A stretch of 64,000 nucleotides of DNA from Citrus sinensis (taxonomy: Eukaryota > Streptophyta > Magnoliopsida > Sapindales > Rutaceae): NCBI RefSeq assembly GCF_022201045.2, contig NC_068559.1, positions 28,527,501 to 28,591,500 of the forward strand, written 5' to 3'. Made by a program: the position numbers and the translations under genes. The notes beneath the pieces are model-generated. The model made no database searches, was not told where the DNA came from, and saw only the letters and a list, made by a program, of their open reading frames with translations. Shown here in pieces: positions 35,421 through 46,544 of the stretch. The first letter of the stretch is position 1. Every line of letters begins with the position of its first letter.

Positions 35421-35605
35421 ACCGTATGTGGCTACGATGATATATAAACTATAAAGACAAGTTTTTGAAGCACGATCCTAAACAGTTTAGTAAATACTTA
35501 CCCGTGGATGGCAACTTGGAGCCTGAGAGAAGAATGATGTAAAAAGGACGCCAAAAGGGGGCCAAAAAAAGAAAAGAAAAAAGAAAAGAAAGAGAGAGAG
35601 AGAGA

Positions 35606-35921
35606 GGTTGTTTGCGTTTAGAGACATGGAGTTTGATAAGGCGCTGGTGAATCCTTGGGAAACAGATTACCAGATGACTGTGAAGAAGTATACAGAGACA
35701 GGGTACGGGGCAGTAGTGCCACAGAGAGTTTTTTGGAATTTAACCAATTCCAAGTCCACATCAGTGGCTGGGACATAGAAAGGGGTGGCGCTTATTAGTG
35801 GATTTACAAAGAATTTGCTCACTTTTTGTTTATGGATAATGAAGGTGGAATAAACCCAGAGCTAGTCACGGAAGCTGTCATCTCTGGAGAGGAGTATCAG
35901 AAGCTAATTGTGCTGGATTGA
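35606..35921 (+). pseudogene. DUF2828 (vWA-like, UCP015417) C-terminal remnant
   Basis: The plus strand reads LFAFRDMEFDKALVNPWETD, then YTETGYGAVVPQRVFWNL, a TAG in place of the Gln in GTQKG, KGVALISGFTKN, and, after a frameshift, EGGINPELVTEAVISGEEYQ and KLIVLD with a TGA. This follows the C-terminal 100 residues of DUF2828 proteins (DMEFD..NPWETDY, PQIVFWNLR.S..TPV.G.QKGVALVSGFSKNLL, GEEYQKLVVLD). The upstream vWA part is missing and replaced by a GAGAGA tract. Its position between the GER5 and JAZ10 genes equals that of At5g13210, so it is probably the decayed ancestral gene rather than a transposed copy. Confidence 0.85.
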
Positions 35922-36284
35922 ATCTGAGCCTAATTGTATCCAAGCCAGACAATTGATCCTAGCCCTTGGGGAAAGGAAAATTGATATGTTTTTAATCTCT
36001 ACATAAAACAGAATAAAACCAAACAATCAAATTGATCCTTTTATTTTAACTTTGAAGGAAAAATCACAATGGCTTGATCTAATGTCTTAATATCATTTTT
36101 TTAAAAAAATATATTATTTCTTGAGAATTTGTAATAGCAGGTAACTAGCTAAACAATCAAATTTGTGAATGTAATAGCAGTAACTAACAATGCAATTAAA
36201 ATTTTAGTTTCCTTTCAATCAGATAAATAAATATGCGTTTAGAAAAACTTTAAATTAAAAGAACTTCACTATTTCTCTCAAATG
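35922..36284. other. Spacer upstream of the tRNA gene
   Basis: AT-rich with no gene. Pol III tRNA promoters are internal, so nothing is expected here. Confidence 0.4.
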
Positions 36285-36357
36285 GTTGCTGTGGTGTAGT
36301 GGTTATCACGTTAGTCTTACACACTAAAGGTCTCCAGTTCGATCCTGGACAGCAACA
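36285..36357 (+). tRNA. tRNA-Val (anticodon UAC)
   Basis: The 73 bases fold as a cloverleaf. The acceptor stem GTTGCTG/CAGCAAC is a perfect 7 bp, with discriminator A. The D arm is GTGTAGTGGTTATCAC, also the A-box. The anticodon stem TTAGT/ACTAA surrounds loop CTTACAC, giving anticodon TAC (reads GUA, Val). The T arm TCCAGTTCGATCCTGGA is perfect and contains the B-box. A TTTTTT run just downstream (from 36360) can terminate Pol III. No intron. It sits between two hAT-like relics. Confidence 0.95.
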
Positions 36358-36370
36358 TGTTTTTTCATTT
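36358..36370 (+). terminator. Pol III poly-T terminator of tRNA-Val
   Basis: TTTTTT starts three bases after the tRNA 3' end (GTTTTTTCATTTT), the usual Pol III stop signal. Confidence 0.75.
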
Positions 36371-36419
36371 TGTTTATGAAATTCCTTTTTCTTTTTTCTT
36401 CCATTTGTTTTTCCTTTAA

Positions 36420-36740
36420 TTAGTTTTCATTTGTAATTTTACGTTTTAAATGTTAATTAGATCCATTTATTATTAGATCACCTATTTAAAAAAAAAAATC
36501 ACATTTTTTACTTTTGTTATTTGTTTCTTGAAATTTATAGTAGTACTACTTTTAATCAATTTTGTTATTTTTAAAATATGAAAAATATAGCACATTTTGA
36601 CTAAAATATAAATAAATTATCAATATAACATAATCATTTGACTAATTAATAGTGTTATAATCGGTTAGCGTGTCAAAAATTCTAAATTTAATCGTGTTAA
36701 CACGGACACGGTTAATTTTCTAGCCATGTTACATTTAATC
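36420..36740. mobile_element. Degenerate hAT-like element, copy 2
   Basis: It shares the CCTATTTAAAAAA, GAAATTTATAGTAGTACTACT and AATCAATTTTGTT blocks with 35100-35260. Near its end are GTGTTAACACGGACACGG and GTTAGCGTGTC, sequences typical of this element class. Termini are not defined. Confidence 0.35.
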
Positions 36741-37759
36741 TCTCATTTATAATCTCATTTTATGTTAAGTAAGTGAGCCCACTCAAATTTTTCCATCTTT
36801 ACTGTTGTGTGGTTAACAGTTACTATGCCCATAATTTTTTATCTTTAGAGAGTACCATTTACTTACTAACCACGCGATGACGCCACTATTTATGTTGCCT
36901 CCTTTTGCCGCAATAGATACCGCGTCGAACACGTGAACGTGGGAGATTTTTCTTTTTTATAAAATTTGAATCGAAATTGGGGGATTGGAAATAAAGAAGC
37001 CCTCTGAAAAAAATTGTGGTTCCTGACTTGTCATATCGTTAGTAGGGCCCACTGTTCGAATTACATGAAGTTCAATAACTTCACGATGGGGATAGTCACG
37101 GCGAGAGTGCGGTCCAGTACACGTCGCTTTTAATTCTATTTTAAAATTCAGGTGCGCGTTTTATCGTTTTCCTTTTATTTTTGAGAATCTCAGAGGTTAC
37201 TTGTTAGACTTGACACTGCGACAACTTCTGCGGTCCCGCTCATAAATTAACGGATAATGACGATCCTTTTTCAATTTCAACACGTGAGTAGAAGCATTTT
37301 AATCACGTGATGTTTGTGCTTCTTTGATTGGTTCACGTTACCTACTGTGCGGGGCGACAGCTGGGCGCTGCCAGCAATTTTGCCGACTTCGCCAAATCAC
37401 GCCAAACGACAGAAAATAATCTTATCATTACCCCCCAAATACCAAGCAATTCCATTTTTCCAGTGATTTGAATGATAATTTGTAAGAAATTTTATTTAAG
37501 TACTTGATTACGATTTTACAACTACACGCATCTTTTCAACCACGTATTTTTTTATTACGTAAGATTATTGCACTCATATTGAATTAGATTACAACTAATA
37601 TTTCTTTTTTTACTATTCGAGAGATAATAGATTACACTTATATTATATAAAATTACAACTGATATTTATAAATCAGATTATTACTGAGATTACCTTATCT
37701 AATATTCAAAAAATATTTATTCCACTCATATTTCGAGAGCTATTATTAGGAGGGAGCCC
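36741..37759. other. Intergenic, no gene seen
   Basis: Spacer with TTTATAAATCAGATTATTACTGAGATTAC-like units beginning at about 37655 that recur in the next region. No coding content. Confidence 0.35.
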
Positions 37760-37871
37760 CTATGTTACATTAAATGTACCATACACAACTCACAAGAACC
37801 ACACAAATTATGGGACCCACATAATTGTGTGGTTCTTATTAGTTGTGTATGGTACATTCAATGTAACATAG
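37760..37871. mobile_element. Foldback MITE, 112 bp
   Basis: The left arm CTATGTTACATTAAATGTAC and on to GAACCACACAA is matched by the right arm with only a few changes, around the centre ATTATGGGACCCACATAA. It is the same architecture as the element at 11389-11499. Confidence 0.85.
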
Positions 37872-40800
37872 CAAAATCCTTATTAGGATATTTCGAGGGA
37901 CCTTGAATGTTAGAGAGGATTGCACTCATATTACATAATATTATAATTTATATTTACAAATTAGACTATTATTGAGAACTTGTACTCATATTATATGATA
38001 TTACAACTGATATTTATAAATTAGATTATTAATGAGACTACCCTCTCTAATATACTATTACTGAGACTTACACTCATATTACATAATATTATAACTGATA
38101 TTTATAAATTAAATTATTACTGAGATTACACTATTTAATATTCGAGAGACATTTATTCTACTCACATTTCTCACATTTAATATTACAATTGATATTTATA
38201 AATCAAATTATTACTAGAACTATTCTCTTTAATATTCGAATAACATATATTCCACTCACATTTCGAAGAATGTCTATCCCCTATCATATTTTAAAAGAGA
38301 AAATATTATTTTTTATTTAAATTAAAAAATAAAATTAAACTCTCATAATATATTGTGGGGCTTAAATTTATGACTTAACAATTATAAAATATGAATTCTA
38401 ATTACTAGGCTAAAGTCCCGTAGCTCTTTTCAACCACGTGTTATTTCATTAAAGAGAGGGCTACACAAATTAGCGCCGAAGCCCACGAAACTGTTGAATG
38501 ACGATAAAAAAAAAACTGACAGTGCCAAATTGGACCTACTCTCCTGTTACTTTTGTCCTTGAAAGATGCAAAATGTTGGCATACCTGTACATCTGTACAT
38601 CTGTGCCGGCCTACATATCTTGTCACTTCACAGTTAGAGCCAAAGCCCTCTGAAAACAATAAATGTAGATAAGATTTGGGATGACTGACTATTCTACAAT
38701 TTTTTTTTTCCTAACATCACTTTAAAGTATTTAGGATTTTAAATAATTTTTTTATGAGGTATTTTTTTATTATGTAATTTCAATACTTAAAAAATATAAA
38801 AGAGTTTAAAATTCATTTAATTCTTAATTCTTGAATTTTAACAATTATAAAAACATCTTAAAAATTTTTTAAATAAAACTTTAAAAAATAGCTTAGAATA
38901 TTTTTTTTTCCATTAAAACTCTTACAAAAATAAACAAACAAATAAATAAGAATAATGTTATTTTCAAATAGTATATTTAGAATGCAGCAATATAAAGTTG
39001 AGATGATAAATTAATCATCAGATGATAAATATAAACTTTGTATTTTAAAAAACTAATTGTTTTTTTTTTTTAAATGAACTAATGAATGTAATAATTTTCT
39101 TTATAGAGAGAGTAAGAAATTTTTTTCATCTATTATTTTTTAGTATAAATTAAAAAGGAATACTAAAAGCCAAATATTCTAACAGTATATAATTAAGTTT
39201 TTTTAGGATTTAATTTTTTTCTTAGAAAGCCTAAAAATGAATGAATTAATAATTAGATAATATTATTAATTATATTTCTTTAATATTAAAGTTACCAAAT
39301 ATATTTTTTTATAAATATAATTCTTAATTATAGGATACTTACTAATCAGAGAGATGTCTAATAAGCATTCTTATTTCCTACCATACATAATTTTTTAAAA
39401 AAATCTTATTAATTAGAGAATTATTAAAAAAATACTCACAAAAATGAGACTTTTTCAAAATATAAGGGATTAGATGACCGCCAGAGATTTAGATGATCAC
39501 CTCGTTACCTTATATTTAAAGCCACTCCTACTTATTTCACTAGTCCACACCTTCTATTTTGATGTGATCATTTTATTTATTTTGCAAAAAAATCAAATTT
39601 CAGACTTTTATAAAATTGTTTGAGTTATTTAAATGTTAAATTGTTTGAAATTTCATTCCTTACTTTTTACAATTTTACTCCATTTTTCTTGATGCTCTCT
39701 TCATGTATATCTGAAAAAAAACACCTCAAAATTTTGTTCATTTAAATAATTGTACGTTTGATTTTTGCCTGAAAACTTATATGAGTTGTTTTTAATCAAC
39801 TTTATTTTGATTGACCACTTGATGTCTTGATCATGGGGAGATAAGGACTTAAAAAATTAATTTGAACATTTTTCACCCTTCTACCTTTATATAAATAATT
39901 AAAAATATATATAATCTTTGCTAAATACTTTATTCGTATAATGTGTTTTTAAACAAATGGAAAACTATTTGCACCTTAATTATATTTTGAACATCTTTTA
40001 ACTTTGCATATCTTTTAAAAATTTTGAAAATTAATTTTTACTCCGACAACCCTTCTAAATGCCAAAAATGTCCTCAATCATACCCTTTTATTAAACTTAA
40101 AAAAAATTGTTTAAGAATTTATTTCTCTTTATACCCTCAAAAATAACCATTAACTCGTAAATTGTTGAAAATTTCAAATTCATTAAACGTTTGATGTCTG
40201 ATTCTCAAACAATTAGTGTCTGCTTTAATTACGACACAAAGAATGCTTGTGATTTAGTTCTTTTTGTCTCTAATTATTCTCGTGGCGTGCTTCTTCCATG
40301 AATAATTATTGAAGCCAACTTTTGATGTTGCGTAAAAAAAAAATAAAAAATCATAATTTTTAAAAATATTGGGTGTGCGGTGTGTTCAATATTGGTTGGT
40401 GGTTAAGAATGCTGTTAGATGTTCTTAATAATAAATTACATCATGGCTAATTTAGCAACATAAAAGTTTAGCAAAATGGATATGCAAAGTATTATTTAGA
40501 GTTCGTTTAAAAAAGAAAAAAGAGTACAATTTTGAATTAAGGATGGAAAATGAAAATAACTTCACACTTCAAGTAATATACATTTGTATTATTGTACCCT
40601 TAACTACTATAGACCTCGATACACAAATTTTCAAAATTATAAATACAAAAATGTAATACTCATATTTACATGTATGCTTTTATTAGATATTGAGACTGAA
40701 AGTATTGGCATCCCTTCATTATTATCGTAAAATCCCACTTCCAATAAAATTACAGTTAAGGACAAATAAGATTTAAACTAACATATAATTTTTTTTCTAA

Positions 40801-41778
40801 CAAATTATTTATATTCATAATCAATCCTTCTTCTTTTTTTAAAAAAAATTACCTATTAATATAAATTGTTCAAATTTAGAATAATCTATTTTTTATGTTT
40901 CTTATTGATTAAATATTTTTGTACTTAAGATTTCTTTTAAATTATAATTTTAACAATGATTAACATTAAAAAAATTGTCACCCAAATTTTTTATTTATTT
41001 ATGTGTAGGGCAATGTAAGATTACAAAAGTAATAAAAAACAATACCATACTAGTTTGAGTTTAATAATAAAAGAATTGAATGAAAAGTTATGTGAGAAAA
41101 TAATAAACGATATTTTTGAAGTAAAATAAGTATAATTGAAAAAAAAAGGTTCATGAGGAGATTAGAGGGATCCTAATAGTCCAACTCAGATATTTATACC
41201 TTCATCTTTTATTTCAGTTAAAGTTATTGATTTGATTTAAATTCCGTATTATCTTGTCTCTTGTAGAAAAGCATAAATAAGATAATATTCTTTTTTATTT
41301 AAATTAAAAAATGAAAAATCTCGCAAGTACGTTTTTCACAACTCACAAAAATCCAAGCGGGGTAAATTCGTCTTTCGGCACAGGGCAGAAGACCAATATT
41401 TCCACTACAAGATTTGGTGTACAAAATTAAATTCGTTCATCACATAAAGAGCCCAAGGAGAAATTTTAAAATATCTTAGGTGTACGATAATTAATTGATA
41501 TATGTATAATAAATATAATTATTATTTATATAATAATAGTTTAAAATAAATATATATATATATATATATTATAATATTATTATTTATTATATAAATAACA
41601 TGACATCTCAAATATATTCTAAAATTTTTCGAGTGCAAGACAGCGAGGATTAAATGTACAGCCTACGAAAGTTTGTAGAGAGATACGGTATCTTATACCA
41701 ACAAAAGATTACGTAACTGCTAATTAGCGGGACCCGCTCCTTTTAATGGATACCTCGTGGAAGACGTGTGCCTTAAAT
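37872..41778. other. Gene-poor AT-rich region with degenerate local repeats
   Basis: From about 37655 to 38260 a loosely repeated unit (TTACAACTGATATTTATAAAT, then TATTACTGAGA and ATTCGAGA) recurs at least five times, interrupted by the foldback MITE. From 38700 to 41700 the sequence is very AT-rich without any gene. A TATATA run lies at about 41545-41568. Confidence 0.45.
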
Positions 41779-41779
41779 C

Positions 41780-41786
41780 TATATAA
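41780..41786 (+). promoter_or_regulatory. TATA box of JAZ10
   Basis: CTATATAAC lies about 215 bases before the ATG, followed by a CT-rich leader (TTTCTCTCTCTCAC at about 41808), as common for plant 5' untranslated regions. Confidence 0.5.
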
Positions 41787-41994
41787 CTTTGCGAGCGCTC
41801 CACCCCTCTTTCTCTCTCTCACACAATTTCGAATTCTCATGTCATGCGTACCTCGTGCTTCATCTCCATCTCCCTCCCGCTTTACCAATTAAGTTGTTCA
41901 ACTTCTCCAAACATCTAAAGCCAAAGTTCGTTTTTCTTTTCTTCAACTCGTCTCTCACGATTCATTCACTACTCAACATTTTTCTTCATTAGCC

Positions 41995-43397
41995 ATGTCT
42001 CGAGCTACCGTTGAACTCGATTTCTTCGGCTTGGAGAATAAAGAAAACTCCTCTAACAAGCCTCAGTTCAAGAAATTTCCTCGCCAAAGAAGCTTTCGAG
42101 GTATCTTTCTTTATACTTCTGGTTTGATTTGATTTTTCCTTTTTCTATTTTCTTTTTCAGATATACATACATGTATATTTATTTATGTATATAATTGTTT
42201 TCATTTTTTTCATTTTCAGACATTCAAGGCGCCATTTCGAAGATTAATCCTGAGATTATTAAATCTGTGATTGCTTCCGGTTCTGCGAAATCATCAATCT
42301 CTTTGCCGTCTACTCCAAAAGAAGAGCCGATTACGTTTCCCGACGTGCCTCTGTACAGGCACATTCCAAAGTACTTGAATATAATAAATCTCTATTTCGT
42401 AAAAATAAAAGAATATTGAATTATTTTTGTTGCGAAAATATTTATCATTTTCTTAGAAAAGAAATATATCTATATGTTTTCAGGTCTGGTTCAGAGAACG
42501 TTTCGGAAACAGCTCCTCTGACTATATTTTATAACGGAACCGTCGCTGTTTTTGATGTTCATCGAGAGAAGGTTTGTTTAAACTTTAAAGCTTGAACCAC
42601 TGCGGACACGCATTAAGTTAATTTAATTTTTAATTTTCTACTTTCGGTAAGTTTTTGGTTCTCAGAATTTGTTGATTAAAATATCAAATGTTACAGGCTG
42701 AGCACATTCTGAAACTTGCTGTTGAAGGAAACTCAAAAAGTTTCGAATCAAATGATGCTAATGTTGCAAGCGATCAGCAACAACAGCTGCTTGAGACTCT
42801 TAATACTGGAGGTTAGCGTTGATCCATGTCTCATTAATTATTATTATTATTATTATCTTTTCCCTCACAATAACCCACGAATGAGTATTTATTAAAAGCT
42901 TGAGCTTATTATTTAGATTAATTAAAAATAATAATAATAAATAAAACGTATTTGTAATTTGCAGATCTGCCAATTGCGAGGAGAAAGTCACTCCAGAGAT
43001 TTCTGGAGAAACGCAAAGAGAGGTAATCCGCGTCTCAATATTGAATTCGCCTTATCAGCTTCTCTTATTTTGTAGCGAATTTTGCGTGATATTCTATTCT
43101 ATTAGTTGAAAAAAGAAAATGTCACAATTACCTTAAATATGATACATTATATTTTTATATATTTCATGTAATTTATCAAAAGCTCGTACTTAGTTATAGT
43201 AACTTGCAAATACATGTCACATGAGCCTTATTATTTCTCTTTTTTTCTAAATTATTGTAATAGAGAAATGAAAAAAATTATCTTTTTAAAAGTAAGAAAA
43301 CAATTTTATTTACATAAGTCTCTTTGTGAAAATCAGGAATGATATGGAGTCTGATATCAAGCAACTAAGCGGTAAATGCTATACTCATGAGAAATAG
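41995..43397 (+). CDS. JAZ10: Jasmonate ZIM-domain repressor, JAZ10/TIFY9 type
   Basis: Six exons (41995-42100, 42220-42370, 42484-42571, 42697-42811, 42965-43022, 43337-43397) join in phase to 192 residues. The N terminus SRATVELDFFGLENKE and RQRSFRDIQGAISKINPEII matches JAZ10, including the cryptic MYC2-interacting region. The TIFY/ZIM domain is PLTIFYNGTVAVFDVHREKA (about residues 99-118). The Jas motif DLPIARRKSLQRFLEKRKER is present with a different C-terminal tail (NDMESDIKQLSGKCYTHEK). JAZ proteins repress MYC2-type factors through ZIM-NINJA and Jas contacts, and are degraded via COI1 after jasmonate-isoleucine binding. The intron after KRKER (43023-43336) sits where JAZ Jas introns are known to be retained. 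Retention gives AGG TAA, a stop right after KER, and a Jas lacking its end. Confidence 0.95.
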
Positions 43398-43928
43398 GAG
43401 CTACTCATGGCGACTTTTTAATTTTATCCGCCAATTGATTTTGTTTCCTTTTAATTTTAAGTTTGAAAACGTCTTACACACTCATTTGATATCATATATT
43501 TTAAGCGTATGTGGGATGCATGATCCCAACTGGGAATAATTCCCGGAGAGCAACACGCGATGTTGAATCACCGGGATCGGACTCTTACGATTTTTATTTT
43601 TTATTTTTCTTTTCAAAACATTGCTTCTTTTGCGAATTGTCGACATGTTAGAGCTACTGTTAATTATTTATTTTTTCTAACACGTGTTTGAATTCCTTTA
43701 AGCAAAGTACAATAAATAACACGCGGTTTTGAATTTGTGATATATGTATGCAGATTGACTTTGGTGTCTCCTTATTCATGCCACACTTAAAAAAACGCGT
43801 TTTGGTAATTGGGACATGAAGATCAATGGAGATTGATGTTATTGCCGGCCTAAAAAGAGGAGAAAGTTAATGGGCACAAGAGTAGTTTTGTAGAAATTCT
43901 GTTTCCATCTTTTCGGAGGGTGAGCTTT
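43398..43928. other. 3' flank of JAZ10
   Basis: Likely 3' untranslated region, then spacer. No gene. It lies just before copy B of the dispersed repeat. Confidence 0.4.
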
Positions 43929-44163
43929 TGGTCGTACTTAATAGCCTGCCTCGTTTGACTCAGTGGATGTAATATTATATACAAATAGAACGGTCTCGTT
44001 CGTTGCGGTTTCCTCTCCTTTGGCCCCATTCCTAATTTTATTTGCGACATTTGATTATTAATCTATTAATGTCGTTGAAGTCATATGTATTCTGACCTTT
44101 TCTTTGAATACTCATGTTGTACCTTCCTTCCATTATTATTATGGCTATTCTTTTGGTTGAGTG
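43929..44163 (+). repeat. Dispersed repeat, copy B, left part
   Basis: Homologous to 33480-33610 (GGTCGTACTT, ATAGAACGGTCTCGTTCGTT, CCTTTTCTTTGAATACTC, TCTTTTGGTTGAGTG). The match breaks at 44163, where the hAT element is inserted, and resumes at 45041. Confidence 0.7.
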
Positions 44164-45048
44164 TAGGGATGGCAATTGTACCCGCAAACCCGCAAACCCG
44201 CCCAAACCCACCCGCCAAAACTCGCCCGTTGCAGGTAATTTTATCCGTTGCGGGCGGATTTAGTATTATAAATTAAAACCCGCATATGGATGCGGGTGGG
44301 TTTGGTATTAACCTTATACTCGGTGGATACCCGCATGGATATCCACCAAACCCGCAATAATTTTTTCAAATATTTTTAATTTAATTTAAATATAAAAATA
44401 TATAAAGAAAATAATGTAATTAATCAAATTACCAAATAGCAAAAGGCTCAAAGTTGTGTATGTGTGTATATGGCTCATCTCTTATTCTAAAGTCATAACC
44501 TAAAGAAAACTAAAAGCATTTCCCTTCGAATTAGTATTTGAAAATATTAATCTTAATTATTATTTTAGGCATTGTGTTAGATGGGTGCTTATGGTGGTGA
44601 ATAAAATAAATATATTCTCTTTGATCTTGTTTTAAATGATAATATGAAATGTAATTATTATTTTTAGATATTAGTTTGTGTTTTTTAAATAGATTTGTAT
44701 AATTTATACTTAAATTTGAGAATTTGTGTTGAATTGATGTGGAAATTTTAATTTTTCATTTACACTGTTTAAATATAAAATTGAATATGTTATATGGAAC
44801 TTGAGGTTATTATTATAAATTTATATATTAAATATTTGTGATTTTAAATACGGAAACCCGTAAAAAATCCGCCGGATACCATTGCGGGTTTGGTAATTGT
44901 TAAAACCCGCTGCGGGTGGGTTTTTTAAAAAAAATTAAAACCCGCTGCGGGTTGCGGGTGGGTTTGGTAATTTAAATTTTGTGCGGGTTTGGGTTTGGTA
45001 ATGGCAAACCCGCTGCGGGCGGTGCCCATTGCCATCCCTAGTTGAGTG
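44156..45048 (+). mobile_element. Non-autonomous hAT element with perfect 8-bp target duplication
   Basis: The element proper is 44164-45040 (877 bp). Its ends are inverted: TAGGGATGGCAAT on the left and ATTGCCATCCCTA on the right. Inside both ends are CCCGC/GCGGG-rich blocks (ACCCGCAAACCCGC and GCGGGCGGTGCCC). It is flanked by GTTGAGTG at 44156-44163 and 45041-45048. These traits mark the hAT superfamily. There is no transposase, and the middle is AT-rich. Confidence 0.9.
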
Positions 45049-45112
45049 TATTTATTATATGAAGTGCAAGCATGTGATGTTTGATTTAATTAGTTTGGTT
45101 TTGACTGAAAGT
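45041..45112 (+). repeat. Dispersed repeat, copy B, right part
   Basis: It continues the homology to 33614-33685 (AAGTGCAAGCATGTGATGTT, TTAGTTTGGTTTTGA) after the hAT insertion, so the insertion is younger than the duplication of this repeat. Confidence 0.7.
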
Positions 45113-45874
45113 TTAATTCAGCACCTATTGTTCATCTATTTTAGATATGCGTAGTTGGTGCTGCCACTTACATTGCAATATCTGTTCAACAAACATTATA
45201 AATATGTGTAATAGATATATCTTTGTAATGATATCGAAAAAAAAAAAAATCAGTAACCATACAATAATTCACAAAAAAAAAAAAATCAGAAATAATTCAA
45301 CGAATAAATCTGAAAGTAAGATGACAAAAAACACGTGATTACTAACTAAATCAAGTATTGGATTTTAAATATAGACAAAAGTAGTTATTGCATCTGATGA
45401 TATAAAATCAAATAGATAAAACAAATACTGAAAAAAGCATCAAAGTGCCTTTGTAAGTGCAGGCTTAGTCTAATTTGTGATGATTCTCAAGAACTAAGGA
45501 TTGATATTCAAGCTTGCTGATTGAACAGGTGCAATTTACCATTTGATTTTTCTTTAATTAAATAAGTCTAGATTATGAAGGTTCTTTGAACCTTCAAATT
45601 ATTCTATACAAACTCTTTGTTGAATATGTAATATTTCATTCAATCAATTATCTTATGTCACATAAGCAAGTATAAAAATAATTTGTATAATAGAGTTTGT
45701 AGTTGTATCAATATTAGTCAAATATTACCATTGTGGATTGAAAATTCATCTTAGTCGATAAAACGTTATATTAGAATGAGTAATGATACAGAACATTTAA
45801 TTTTATCTTGCCATCCATTTAATGAATGTCATATCATTTGAGATGAAATTTTAGGATAAAATTTTAATGCTATT
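45113..45874. other. Intergenic, no gene seen
   Basis: AT-rich spacer with two A-rich runs (45238-45249 and 45274-45284). Confidence 0.4.
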
Positions 45875-46544
45875 ATCCTTTCACTACATCAAATATTTTG
45901 AAATAACAAACCACTATATAAATTATTTAAAGGTAACACTTCACTACATTAATTTCTTAAAGACACCAGTTTAATACAATTTTATCACTGCTGTTAGTCT
46001 AATGATGATGTTACAATAATGTCACATGGGTAAAATTATATTTTCACTGAATAAAACCTAAATTTATAATTAAATCTTAGGATTTTAATCCTTTCATTTC
46101 GGCAAGTATTGTGAAATAATAAAAACAACTACATGAATTATTGAAAAGTAACAATTTACTACGTTTTTGTCAATTTACAGTTGATCATATACTAGATATC
46201 AATTACATGGACAATATTGTCATTGAGTTATCATTATAAATTTAAGTGGTAACAATATGCTGTTCTACACTAAAGAGTAGGACCTAATTGTACATTCACA
46301 TGGCATTGGTTTGTATCATTTTTTTTTTAATTTTAGGATTTATTCTTAAGGTTAAATTAGTATTTTATAAGTCAACTAATGAAATTGATGGAAATATAGT
46401 AAATTTATATTTAAAAAAATTAATATAGTAAAGTGTTATCTTTTAATAATTCATACAGCAATTTATTGAAATTTAATATAACTTATATTTCAAAAATGTA
46501 ATATAATTTCAAAATTTTCATAATATTTGACGTAATGAAAGGAT
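45875..46544. mobile_element. Long-terminal-inverted-repeat DNA element, non-autonomous
   Basis: The left ATCCTTTCACTACATCAAAT and on through about 90 bases matches, in reverse, the right end at about 46405-46544 (ATCCTTTCATTACGTCAAAT when read inverted). A degenerate direct copy of the left arm also lies at about 46084-46180. About 670 bp without open frames. No target duplication seen, so Mutator-like or another superfamily cannot be told apart. Confidence 0.55.
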
